Below the pieces are notes generated by a model that was given only the letters and a program-made list of their open reading frames with translations, was not told the origin of the DNA and did no database searches. A stretch of 64,000 nucleotides of DNA from Telopea speciosissima (taxonomy: Eukaryota > Streptophyta > Magnoliopsida > Proteales > Proteaceae), in NCBI RefSeq assembly GCF_018873765.1, contig NC_057924.1:19091542-19155541 (forward strand), in the 5' to 3' direction. Shown here piece by piece: positions 23,549 to 34,937 of this stretch; positions within the stretch are counted from its first letter, which is position 1, and every line of letters begins with the position of its first letter. The translations under genes and the position numbers were made by a program.

Positions 23549-24356
23549 TGTTGAAGTATATCGAATGCATAGGTGGAAGAGGATATCTCGATCAGAATAT
23601 TCCTAGATTCCTCTCCTCCTCATGTATCTCTTCTATGTTTATGTTTGTTTATGTTTCAGTTTCCTAATCCTAATTTGAGTCTTTAGTTCTAGTCCTAGTT
23701 CTATCTCTAATTTCTTTTATGATTTCCTATTGTAATTGGGAGTCCTAGACTCCTAGAATGATTAGGAATTCCCTCTCTTAATGTAATTCTTTAGTATAAA
23801 TATGAACAGGGTGAGGGAGACTGTCCAGTTCGACAGTTCTCTCTTCTCTTCTTCTCGGTTCAGTTTCTGGTTGGTCGAAACCCGAGTTTTAGAATCTTGT
23901 TCCTAGTATGATTAGGAATTTCCTCTTTTAATGTAATTCTTTAGTATAAATATGAACAGGGAGAAGGAGGCTGTCCAGTTCGATAGTTCTCTTCTCTTCT
24001 TCTCATCTTCTCATCTTCTCGGTTTTGGTTTTCTTTTTATTGTGCTTTGCTACATAGCTCAACCTTTAATTGGTTGTTCTCCTGTGACTCTGGTTTGAAG
24101 GTTCTAAATTAATTCTTCTTAAAGGGTTGCAAGTACCCTATGTTGCATATTACTGCAATTAAAATCCTAGATGGAGTTTTCAATTGAAAACTAGGGTTAT
24201 CTTACATACCAGAATGCAAGATCGATTGAAGATTTCCTTCTCAAGCTGCGGTACTCTTACATACCTGAATGCAAAATCGATGGATCCTGATGGAGGTTTT
24301 TGAGTTCAAAATGAAAAGTTGTTTCTAAAAGCAGATTCCATCTATCTTTTGTTACA
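23549..24356 (+). mobile_element. LTR-like unit with duplicated promoter block (copia-like candidate)
   Basis: Begins TGTTGAAGTATATCG and ends TCTATCTTTTGTTACA, both plausible copia LTR termini. It contains two copies of an about 120-bp block with ATTAGGAATT, TTTAGTATAAATATGAACAG (TATAAATA at 23795 and 23945) and GGCTGTCCAGTTCGA, 150 bp apart. CCCTC precedes the TG directly but appears on the right only after ten T bases, so no clean TSD is present. No pol sequence adjoins it. Confidence 0.4.
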
Positions 24357-24773
24357 TTTTTTTTTTCCCTCTGATGTTGCAGATGATGTTTTGATTTTTA
24401 CTGGATATAAGCACAAAGGACAAAGGATTCTGTGAGCATTGGACAGCCTAAAGCATCGTTCACCGGTATTATCATGGCATCCTGATATTTGGAAGAAAAA
24501 AAAAATTTGACCAATTACAATCCAGAAATGGTTTTTATTGAAAACCACATCTCGGAAAGGGTGGAACAAACTCCTTTCAGGAAGGAGGAGCGGCAATGAA
24601 TTCTAAGATTTGATCTAATTGTTCAACCTCAACAGAGAAATTCCCCAATCACGCAAATACAGTAGAGAAAAATTCAAACACCAAAACATATACAGCTATC
24701 AAGAGGAGAGGGGGAAGGAAAGATAGAAGTTAGGGCATCAAACAGTTGTAATATCAAAATGGTGAAATCATCA
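24357..24773. other. 3' flank of the small membrane-protein gene
   Basis: Non-coding AT-rich sequence that includes the presumed 3' UTR of the minus-strand gene ending at 24774. No other feature is recognised. Confidence 0.4.
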
Positions 24774-25145
24774 TCATCGATTGTCGGCGGATGATGGGGA
24801 AGGTGGAGGATGTTCGTCTTTCTTGGAGGGGAGAGGATTGGAGCCCTTAACGATCCATCCAAGAGCGAAGAAAGAAATACCAGCTAAGATTGCAGTACCC
24901 CATGCGTGGGAATACCATTTGCTGTATTGCCTGATTGCGAACCTCCATTGATCCCTCAATGTTGCAGGGTCTGGGTTCGTTATATCTGGTCGATTTGGAT
25001 AACGGATCTTTTGCTCCCAACCAGCGTTGCTGCTATTGCCGCCGTTGCTGCTGATTTCTCCGGCAACCTTGGTGGGCGTTGTTGAAGGAGGTACAGATGA
25101 CGAGGGGTTCCGCTGCACCGCTTTTGGATCCTGTTCCTCACTCAT
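24774..25145 (-). CDS. Small single-pass membrane protein, conserved plant type, function unknown
   Basis: A single-exon gene encodes 123 residues from MSEEQDPK; an ATG six codons further upstream (25163) is in frame but less likely. The first 40 residues are Ser, Pro, Thr and Asn-rich and look disordered. Residues 43-80 form a charged, aromatic block (WEQKIRYPNRPDITNPDP, then RQYSKWYSHAWG). Residues 82-99 make one clear transmembrane helix ending GWIVKG. The tail is short, Pro and Ser-rich and hydrophilic. I remember similar small proteins being annotated as uncharacterised in plants, but cannot name one. The even hydropathy and the defined start and TATA context suggest a real gene. A TATA-like TATATAAT lies 78 bp upstream of the ATG. 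Organelle location cannot be decided. Confidence 0.75.
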   Translation of the reverse strand: MSEEQDPKAVQRNPSSSVPPSTTPTKVAGEISSNGGNSSNAGWEQKIRYPNRPDITNPDPATLRDQWRFAIRQYSKWYSHAWGTAILAGISFFALGWIVKGSNPLPSKKDEHPPPSPSSADNR

Positions 25146-25221
25146 GTTTGGCAACAAAAACAAGCAAGAGAGCTCCTGTCTTCACTCTTCTTCACACACA
25201 CACACACACACTCTCTGCTCG

Positions 25222-25229
25222 ATTATATA
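25222..25229 (-). promoter_or_regulatory. TATA-box candidate for the small membrane-protein gene
   Basis: TATATAAT on the minus strand, 77-84 bp upstream of the chosen ATG. A (CA)n microsatellite at 25193-25211 would fall in or next to the 5' UTR. Confidence 0.45.
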
Positions 25230-25335
25230 CGACACTGCAAGCGGTTCCCCAACTGTTGAAGCGGCGAGAAAAGGATTATATGACATGTATTAACCGTAGT
25301 CATCACCAGAAGTAGAGACCGTAGCTGCTCTGGCC

Positions 25336-25890
25336 TCTGGGTCAGATCATGCTGGACCCGGTTTAAATACATTCATCATCATCCTGACCAGGGTTTTAAG
25401 AATTTCGGATCAGACCAATCCCGATTTCCACCGATCTGACACGACCGAGACTGATCCCAATTTTCACACCCAAAAACCCTAGAAATCCCCCTATTTTTGG
25501 ATCTAAGGACCGATCTTAGATCTAACATAGCAGAGACTGATCTCAATGATGCACACCCAAAAACCCTAGAAATTCCCGGTTTTTGGATTTGGGGACCGAT
25601 TCTAAGCTTCTCTGGGTTAGATCATGTTGGACCCGGTTTAAATACATTCATCATCATCCTAACCAAGGTTTTAAGAATTGGGAAACGGATCAGACCAATC
25701 CCGATTTCCACTGATCTGACACGATCGAGATTGATCCTGATTTTCACACCCAAAAACCCTAGAAATCCCCCTGCTTTTTGGATCTAAGGACCGATCTTAG
25801 ATCTGACATAGCAAAGACTGATCTCAATGATGCACACCCAAAAACCCTAGAAATTCCCGGTTTTGGATTTGGGGACCGATTCTAAGGTTC
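25336..25890. repeat. Two-copy tandem duplication, about 278-bp unit
   Basis: TGGACCCGGTTTAAATACAT occurs at 25353 and 25628, and GGGGACCGATTCTAAG at 25591 and 25871. Each unit has two CCAAAAACCCTAGAAAT motifs. Spacing is 275-280 bp with small indels. Non-coding; related in style to the GATCGG-rich repeats at 56.4 kb. Confidence 0.85.
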
Positions 25891-26230
25891 TTGAGCACCA
25901 ATTTGGGCCAATTCCAATCCGATCTGGATCGGAATCACTAATGATCGATTTCATCCCCGATTCCATGTTTTAAAACCATGATCCCGACCCTACCTGTCCC
26001 GATTAAGCTCTAACCATTAACAATCACAGGAGAAATAGAGCACACACAAAAAACCAGTTTGGAGCAAGTTGTGGAGTAGGGCTAGGTTTTCAAGCCATTG
26101 ATAAGCTCAGATGGTGCATCTGCTTGACCAGCATCTGACTTGATTTAGACGGGCGGTTGGTTGTAGGTTTTGGTTAAGCTCATATAAAAACCTTACACAT
26201 TATGAATTTCACATGTCTAGCTTCATCAAG
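25891..26230. other. Non-coding spacer
   Basis: Continues the GATCGGA-type repeat tail to about 25990, then ordinary sequence. No gene is seen. Confidence 0.4.
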
Positions 26231-27010
26231 TCTAAACAATAACAACAACAAACGGAGCTTTTATCCCAACTTAATGGGGTTGGTTACATGGATCCAAAAA
26301 ACACAAAGTAGAAGTTGTAGTGTTAACAAGAAAAAAAATAAGGCGGAGGGGGGGGGGGAATGAAGAGAAGGGACTGAGATGAGAAACAAAAAATAGAAAA
26401 TGACACATGAAGGAAGAAAATAAATAGAAACAAAAAATGAAGGATAAAAATAAGAAGAAAAAGGGACAGCCCAATGAATCAGAAGAATCTTAACTAAATG
26501 GAGTTTGCTACATGGATCCTTGCCCTCCAATAGACTCTATCTGAAGTCATACTTAGTACAAGACCTAGATCATGCATGTCCTTCTTCACAATTCCTATGG
26601 TCATTTTAGGTCTGCCCCTAACTCTTTTAACTCTTTCAATCAGAATCATATTACTCCTCCTTACTGGACCGTCCCTAGACCTCCGTTGGATATGACCATA
26701 CCACCTCAAAGAACTCTCTCGAAGTTTGTCATTGATCTGGAAAACTCTAAGGCAACTTTAACAACGTTCATTCTGTATTTTATCCTTCCTAGTTTCCCAT
26801 ATATCCATCTTACCATCCTCATCTCTGCCACACATAACTTCTCAATATAACATTTCTTAACTGCCCAACATTCTGCACCATATATCATAGCCGATCATAC
26901 AACAATCCTATAGAGTTTTCTTTTAAGCTTTAAAGGAATATATCTATCACACAATACTTCGGACGCAGCTTTCCACTTCATCAATCCCATCTTCTCTATA
27001 AAACATCATC
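26231..27010 (-). pseudogene. RTE-type LINE, 3' part, decayed
   Basis: The minus strand reads, in broken frames, KMGLMKWKAASEVLCDRYIP, then AECWAVKK, VAEMRMVRWIYG, RWYGHIQRR and DLGLV with RIHVA. This is the familiar C-terminal string of plant RTE/BovB-like LINE reverse transcriptases (GWMKWRxASGVLCDxxxP...AECWxxK...EMRMLRW...GHVxRR). The element ends in a GTT-rich microsatellite tail (plus strand AACAATAACAACAACAAACG, 26236-26255), which is typical of RTE. Between 26270 and 26490 there is non-coding purine-rich filler including a G run. Stops and frameshifts show it is inactive. Confidence 0.85.
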
Positions 27011-27587
27011 TTCTATGTCACCTTCTTTATTAATGATTGACCCCAAATATCTAAAACAATTCATCAAATCTAAAGAGCCCCATATAATTGATAACCGAGC
27101 ACAAATCTGTGTTTATGCTCTCAGATAATTGGTTAACCCATTTGCTGATTTAAACCTGAAACTTAATTCGCAATCTCTCTCTATTTGCAATGCATAAGCC
27201 AAATAAAATAGTTAAAACGTCCACCATAACCATTTTGAGCATCCACCAGAATAGTAGAAAACAACCAACATCAAGACTCTGTTTTCATAGCTAAGCAGCT
27301 ATGCCAGCAAATCCACATTGGAATTCACCATATAAGTTTTGCTTCCAGAGACAGAAGACCATAGCATCCAGCATTAAGAATAAGTAGTATATTGCTTTAT
27401 GATACCAACATAATAACATGGTCAATCATGTGGCATAAACATTTTCCACATTTACCAATTATGTTGATTTTGTTCCTTCATAATTGAACAACTTGTCAAT
27501 CAGATACTATTAATATCATGTTTCTTGTGGGGGGGGGGGGGGGATGAGGAACTTCTTCTAGATAGGCTTTTCATTACATTTCCCACG
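27011..27587. other. 3' flank of the PDAP1-type gene
   Basis: Non-coding, with a G run at about 27530-27543, just beyond the stop of the minus-strand gene. The 3' UTR of that gene probably occupies part of this stretch. Confidence 0.45.
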
Positions 27588-30500
27588 TCATTTGCGAGTT
27601 TCAGCTTTCTTCTGCTCTTTGGCTGCAAGTTTGATTTGCCAAATCAGTTTAAACGTATAGCATATGGGAAAATGGAAAGCATACCAGTGCTGTGGGAACA
27701 TAGGACACATACCATGCTTCTCTTCCTCACGTTTCTTTGCAGCCTCTGCCCTTTGTTGGCGTATCATGGACAAACGCTCTGCAAGAGCAACTATCAATCA
27801 GCATATGACATAAGACCAAGTAGAAAGTTACAGGATCCAAGAGTAAAGATGATGAATCAGTACATAATTTAAAATTCCATCAGAAGCCAGTAAATGGACC
27901 AAGAAGGCTTTATTGCCAAGTCGGAATAAATGATGCAAACAAGAATGTTGATTTGGAAAAAGGGAACCAATTAATTCTATGTGATTTTATAATGAAACTA
28001 TCTTTGACAAAGGGAAAATGGGAACAAGGAAGCACAGCTCTTCATGTAGATACAGATTTACTGGTAACTCTGTGATGTCCTATGATACTTAAAGAGTTCT
28101 TTAATTTTGAATGGTATTTGCTCCAACCAAGTCACACAATATTTTCACCTACCAAACCTATATTGTACAATAGACGCTAATTTGTCATACAAGAAAGTGG
28201 AAGAACTGGTAGTTTCTTGCAAGTTAAAACTTCAGAATGTGGTTTCTTACAAAACCACTCAACTTCTGAGAAACTTCAAAATCAATATCAAAAGACCTTG
28301 AGGACCCTTTGAATTAAAGTGCAACCCAGAACTAAAAAAATAGAGTTATTTAAATATATTCTCCAATGGCGTCTGCTTAAATGGTTTCTTCCAATTTTGA
28401 AGGACTGACGATTCCATTGTTCCACTTCTCCCAAAAGTGGAAGTGATCAGAGATCATCAAAGACAACCGCCCTTGTGTCTGAGTTGGAAAAACTGGTAGC
28501 TTCCATCCTTGGGATGATCAAAGGTTCAAAGTAGTGGTATTAAAGAAAGAAAAGATCACCACAAGAATATATAGGCATGCCTTACCAAAGTCAAGTTATT
28601 GTTGCTTCAAAACCTTAATGAGGATTAGGCATTTAGGCCATCTAGTGTTAAGTCTTATGTGCTCAGCTGGTATCACATAATTAAAGGTTCTATACCACCG
28701 TAGGCATATCCATATGAAAATTGAGGCCAATATATTAGTAAATTATTATGCATTAGTCTCATATAACATCAACCATTTGGCAGAGATAACATCTAAAGAA
28801 AAGGAGACATCCGTATTACAAAATCATTTGAGCCATATTTAGACACGCCTACGCTTTGCAAACCCTACTCAAGTAAGCCTTATCCCAGCTATACATGGAT
28901 CCTGTTTCCTAATTCAATCTATTCAGAACCATACTCGTTGTAAACCCTAACCATGCATGTCTACATGCCTACACTTTGCAAATTCATTTGCAAAGTCATG
29001 CCACTATCAGTATGTTAAGCAGTAGAATGCCTGCAATCCTCTGCATTTAAATCACAAAGCAGATTAATTGAAACAATTGAAGAGAGGAGAAAGGAAACAA
29101 CCATTATTTCCTGTGGTTTACCTAAATCTTTTTTTGCTTGTTCTGTTTTTCCTTGTTCCTGCAGCCTCATATATCGTTCATGAGCTGTTTGTTTCTCTAT
29201 CTCCTCCCTGCAGAAAAACAAAACAAAACCATGGTAATAAAATTGTACCATATTCCAATTAAACTAACAAATTGAATGACGAAAAATGCCAGTTATCAAT
29301 CACTATATTAAGTATATGCAAAGCTCTTTCATAAATTAAATAGTTCCCATAATATGAAAAATCAAGAGAAATTACAAACCTTTCACGCCTAGATAGTTCA
29401 GTTGGTTTTTCAGTCTGCAAAAGGAAAATTGTTTATTACACAACCAAGTCTTCCATCAGAAAAGAGTGTAAAGAAGACTTCCAAACTTACATCAACATCC
29501 CTAGCTTTCAAATTCTTTGGTTTCACCAGATTAGGATTCTGAATCTCAATAATACCCTGGGTTCCTTTTTGCTTCTGCCAACACACAGAACCAATAGAAA
29601 TGAGCAAGAATCTTAATTCAAGCTGACGACTTATGCCAAAATATCAGGTGAATCATAGAAAACATTTCAGAACCCAAGCCCTAAATAGAAAAGCATTGCA
29701 GAAGATGGGTGAATCAGCAAAATAGATCCTGACCTCAGGTTCTGCATCTGATTCCTCTTCAGATTCTTCAGTTTCTTCCTCCTCTTCTTCCTCATCTTTG
29801 GCTTCTGCCTAATAAAATTAAAGAGAAAACTATACTCGTACTCAAACAAAGCCAAAAGGGGGGGGGGGGGGGAGGGAATTGAAACAAATGAAAAAGCTGC
29901 ACATTTTGATGTTTGACAATCCTTAAGTTCATGAGAACAACTAAGAGTGAAATTTTAAATTTGGGGAAAGTACTCGTACACGATAGATTCTCCCATCAAC
30001 TCCATCAAATAGGGAGGCCAAGGGTGTTTATGTCATTTTGTATGAGCATTTATGCCAATCTAATTGCATTTAATGCCGGTCGTGCACATCCACGGCCATG
30101 CATGAAAACTATTGCCTTCAAATATTTAGGGAAAACAAACCAAGATTACTACCGCATAAAATGCAAACAAAATCATCAAAAGAATATTTCCCAACTATCA
30201 ATCAAGCTTCTTTAACATGGAATCAAAACCGCAAAGCAATGTAATCAAACCCCAATCATGAAAGCAAAATATTCCACTGTCACTCTTGATTCTAGCCATG
30301 GAAAAAACTGAAATATTTCAGAAATTTCAGTTCAGATTTCAATAAGTTTTAAATTAAATCCTGTCATTTCATGTGACTTTGGTCAATCTTAACCAAAGCC
30401 ACGGAAATCACTTCAAATTTGGTCCCTATTTAACGAAAATATATGAGTAATTTCAGCCTAGATATGTTGCATTGGTTTCCCAGCCTCAATACATTTACTC

Positions 30501-33500
30501 AGTATAAGACATGAAAGGCCATTAGCTTGCCAAAGCACAAGACCTCAAAGTGTGTGATGGGAAGTAGTCCACCATACAAAAATGGTCTCCAAAGGCCAGG
30601 AGGCATGAGTTTGAGGGAGAGCACAAGACAACATTAATGAGCATCAAGGTGCATACTTAAGATTTCAGCTTACTTAACCACAAAGCATATATCACAGTAT
30701 GACTGAATTCCAAAATTTATATTAAAAAAAGGCAGAAATGATACCATAGCTACATGCACACCGCAACTAGCCTCCCACCAACTGTATATTCCAATGCAAT
30801 TTTAATAAAATCACCTTCCCCAGCCCCCAACTCATCTGGCTACTTTAATGATATGTGGAGCCGAGGATAGAAAAATATAAACGATTAAAAGGAAAATAAT
30901 TACAAAATTATTTGAAAATAAAGGAATAGCTATTCTAGTTAACAAGTCAAATAGTGCCTGATTGAAACACCTCCAACGCCCCCAACCCCCGTGGGAAGAA
31001 GAAGGAAACAAGAAAAGCACACACACACACACACCAAAGAACTAAATCAATCAGCTAGTCATTATTCATGCACGTACTGGATTAGCTACTAGTCAGTCAG
31101 TCATAACAAGATGGTTGACCATTAACAAGTTGCTGAGTTGCATCAGTTACTTTTTAACTTGGGAAGTTACTACTTCATTATATTGTTTTTATTCATCAAA
31201 GTTTTTGACACTTCATGGTTAAAGTTTTAACATATGCTCTTCACATGGACACATCACATGTAATGAAAAAAGAGCCATTCTTTGGACAGAAATTCCATAT
31301 GTGGTTCTGTTGGTGGAGGCACACAAAATGAAGTGGAAGATCTGGAACGAGGGAAATTCAACATAACTGAAATTCATGTAGGGTTAATAAAAAGGGGCTC
31401 CATTAGGATTTCTTTGTCTCACAATATAAGTATGATCCCTTCTGGAATTTCTGCATTACAAAATAATCCAAAGCCATTGAGCTTAAGAACTGCAATTCTC
31501 CAACCAAAAACAAAGTACGGCTCTATAACATCCAGTTTGGTTTAGGCAACAGTTCTTTTTTTTTTTTTTTTTGGGGGGGTGGTGGTGGTTGGGTGAATGA
31601 AAAATATATTAAAAGGAATAAAGCAAAGTACAACACCGAAGCCAAAATGACAAGCCTAATGGAGGACCCCAAACAAAAGACCAAAACAGTTAACCAAAGG
31701 ATGATACATCAAAAAACAGGGCAGGGGGAAAACAACTAAACAACGGATGATAGATCAAAAGCAAGGGGAAAGAAACAACAATAAAAAGGATGATACATCA
31801 AGAAGCCGGGGTGGGGAGAGAGATGAGAGGAAGCAAGGAAGGTCCCAACATGTCGCCAGATGCCTATTTCTTAAAGTATCTGCGCTCGCAAAATGAATGG
31901 AGAGAAATCTATGTCTGATCTCAAAAGTAATGGCTTCCAACATCTGCTCTATTTTGTGTGACAAAGAGGTCCATCTTCTTTTATTCCTTTCCCACCAAAC
32001 ATGATGAATTACACTAAAGGCAAACTTTCTAATATTGTCATAGATTAACTTACCACAGAATTTTTTAAGATCCACCTTCATTCTTTTTGAAAGGGAAGGA
32101 TTGTTCTTTGATGATGCCACCACTTACTAAGGACCCCTTTCCAAATAGGTCTACAAAAAAAGACAAGAAAAGAAGAGGTGGTCCACATTTTCTAGAAAGT
32201 TCTAGAATAGACAACAATTACAGAAAGATAGATTTTTCTTAATTAGGAACTCCTGGGTAGGGAAAAATAAGGCCAGAGCTCACCAAATAGTAAAACTGTG
32301 TCTAGGAATATTTGAACTGAACCAAATAATCATATGTCGAGGAATTTTCGGAGATTTTTTATGTAATCAAATTCCAGGCAGAGGTAAATTTCTTTGAAGA
32401 GTTTGGAAGCTATAGAACTGAATCATCACTACCCCTAGGCATCATCAATGAAGAAGAGAGAGTAGACCAAACCTCAAACAGATTATTGGAAGTACTAGGA
32501 CCTGGACATCAAATACCATCTCGGATAATGAACAAGACCTTGGCCTCAATCAGATTACTGGAAGTACTAAGCAATAATTTGGCTTATTGATAGAGGGGTA
32601 AAGTTCAATAACATTGGTCAACTATCAACATCAAAACTAAAAAGATTAGCTTTTGAATAGATTTTAATACTCAAGGATTGGAGAGTACTGTCTAAGATGA
32701 TAAACGATCCATCATGCTATTCAAGTACATAAACTTAACCATTACCAAAAGTAAGGCTTCAATTTCCCAACTGGAGATCTAGCCTTCAATTCAGGTTCAT
32801 GTAGCAAGTATTAAATTATTCCCAACCACGGAAAAAGCAGTTTAAAAATATATTTTCCAGAAGTTAATATCATATAGATTTCAATGGTTGTTGGAAAATA
32901 TTAAGCGAGAGAGAGAGAGAGAGAGACCAAACGATAACAGCAGTGACCATCACCAACAGATATAGTTGATTGTAGAACAGTTCACTGAGCAGCATTTAAG
33001 TACGGAAATTGAGGGACAAGTACTGAAGCAGTTATCAACATCAAACAAGAATTCAATTACACATAAATCTACTTTGTTGAAAGTAAAACCACTCAAAAAA
33101 ATACAAGCACAGAAGATCTGCTGTGCTATATATCAGGAGGAACATGAGAAATACCTGTTTAAAAGTGCGAGGACGAGTTGAAGTACCAGCGACTGCAAAA
33201 ATGTAGTGAAGAAAGTGATTAGAGCAAGATAGAAATATCATAACAATGACCTATTGAACTTTAACTTTAACAGTAGAGCATAAACTCCAAACTACCATAT
33301 GTGGAATTAGACATTGAGCATGAACTCAAGCACCATGAGTAATTTAGTGCTAAATCTGCAAATACTAAAAGTCTTGAAGCAGGAGTCGAACATTCAACAA
33401 TGGCATAATTTATCCGGTTGGCCGCAAATAAGTGCAAATACAAGCCCTCCACCACCCCCCCCCCACAAAAAAAAAAAAAAAAAAAAAAAACCTCTGCAGA

Positions 33501-34336
33501 TCTCTAGGAACTAAGGTCTATTTACCTTTATTCTCCATGAATGCAAAGGAAGTACCCTTATCAATAGATCATATACCATTTATGCTTACTTTGAAACCTA
33601 AAGCAAAAACTGTAGAATGATGCAATTATCCAGTATGTATACTGATTCATATCATTAACTTGAAGACATATCAACTTGATCCCACAAAATTTCTGAAACA
33701 ATTACGAAGCAAAAATCAAACCTAACAAATATTAATATATCCAAGCAAGCAACATAGCGTAATTTCAGAAATAAATAAGTACCAAACACTCAACATTATT
33801 CCGTGCACAAAAAAAAACCAAAATTGAACCTTTCTGAGGAAGTCAAAGAAAGAAAACCATTACAAAATAACAAAAATTGAAACTTTCTGAGGAATTACAG
33901 CAACTTATGAATTCGTGATTCGAAAAGTTACCTAGTTTCAGCTGTTCCAGGGACAATCCAAACAATTTATTTAACGGATTTCAAAAGAAAATACTCAACG
34001 CATGACTCGTTTCTAATTTGTCTAAATTTTAGATGAAACAAAACTGATTTTGCAATAAAACCCGTCAAACTTGTTCCAAATGCATTCCTGACAATACAGG
34101 AATCCACTCATAGATCTGAGAATTAAGCAAAACACAGAAACACTATCATCAAAATAAAAAAAAACACAGAAACACTAATTTCTTCTACAATGAAAGAAGG
34201 AAACTAAGAGAAGAAGAGAGGCAAAGAAAAAGAATGACATATATGCATGGTTGAGGTTGTTGTGCTTACGCATCTCTTCGGGAGTAGAGAAGTGCCTTCG
34301 ACCCGTTGGCTTGCCCTTGAACTTTCCCCTCCCCAT
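27588..34336 (-). CDS. 28-kDa heat- and acid-stable phosphoprotein (PDAP1/PP28 type)
   Basis: Eight exons join in frame on the complement: 34336-34270, 33192-33155, 29808-29734, 29574-29491, 29414-29380, 29207-29122, 27778-27713 and 27622-27588. They total 486 bp, or 161 residues. All introns are GT-AG. The start MGRGKFKGKPTGRR is the diagnostic N-terminus. Then come the LAGTSTRPRTFKQ segment and a Glu-rich acidic block of about 20 residues (exon 3). Next is the conserved core GIIEIQNPNLVKPKNLKARD and EKPTELSRRER. A basic, helix-prone tail follows, with HERYMRLQEQGKTEQAKKDL and RQQRAEAAKKREEEK. Mammalian PDAP1 is a casein kinase II substrate that binds PDGF; the plant role is little known. 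The second intron is 3.3 kb and holds a LINE relic. The frame is intact. Confidence 0.93.
29809..31559 (-). other. PDAP1 intron 2, distal part
   Basis: Intronic AT-rich sequence with a G15-type run near 29860-29872 and an (AC)n at 31018-31033. No exon-like stretch is seen. Confidence 0.6.
31560..32400 (-). pseudogene. LINE relic (zf-RVT region) in PDAP1 intron 2
   Basis: The minus strand reads in interrupted frames through a PRHMIIWF...TIW.ALALFFPTQEFL segment, a CNCCLF...VDHLFFSC pair matching the zf-RVT Cys pattern, and IHHVWWERNKRRW, the usual motif just after it. In-frame stops occur. A T run on the plus strand (about 31557-31573), abutting G7, is the copied tail of the minus-strand element. 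The 5' truncation point and TSD were not determined. It is a different LINE branch from the intact element at 41.7 kb. Confidence 0.75.
32401..34269 (-). other. PDAP1 introns 1 and 2, proximal part
   Basis: Contains the 38-bp exon 2 (33155-33192), a (GA)n at about 32906-32926, and at 33448-33490 a C run followed by about 23 A. Otherwise ordinary intron sequence. Confidence 0.6.
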
Positions 34337-34937
34337 CGTCAACCGTTGGAGGGTTCAAACTTCCTCTCTCTCCCCCTTTTTGTATCTCTCTGTGTTCCTG
34401 CTCTCCTGCTCTTTTTTTTTTTGACAAGTATCTCCTGCTCTTCTCCACGAAGATGAATCGGAATCCGAAACCCTACTCCTGCTAGGTTTAGTCCTACGGT
34501 CCTACGACTCCTACCTCAGCACCACGCGGGAATGCTAAACTCCTGCAACTGCTGTGCGTTGTAGCGTTTCATTTTTTCATAAGGAATCTAAATTACCAAA
34601 TTGGGAAATCTTGTACCCGGGTTGAATTTGAACCGGCTATAACACCATCTGTGTTTGCGTTCGACTAATTATCCAACGCAAGTAATAGATAGAAAAGAAT
34701 TGAAAAAAATTCAAAATTTATTTTGAATTGAAGGAGACGGATAGACACAATCAATCATTATGTCATGACGAAAAATCATGATGATACAATGATTAATTCA
34801 TGTGTATATCTCTCTCTTCAAATTCAAAAAAAATGTGAATTTTTTCTTTTTTTTTCTATACATTTATAGCCAACCAAACATAGCCAAGGAATACGAACAT
34901 AAAAGAATAATGATTTTCGAGTGGCACTATAGACCTA
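34337..34937. other. 5' flank of the PDAP1-type gene
   Basis: Includes the presumed 5' UTR and promoter on the minus strand (purine- and pyrimidine-rich near 34350-34440), then AT-rich sequence. No convincing TATA box was identified. Confidence 0.4.

Noticed and set aside
26261-26530. Phe/Ser-rich minus-strand frames
   Set aside because: Purine-rich filler within the RTE relic; hydrophobic character is compositional.
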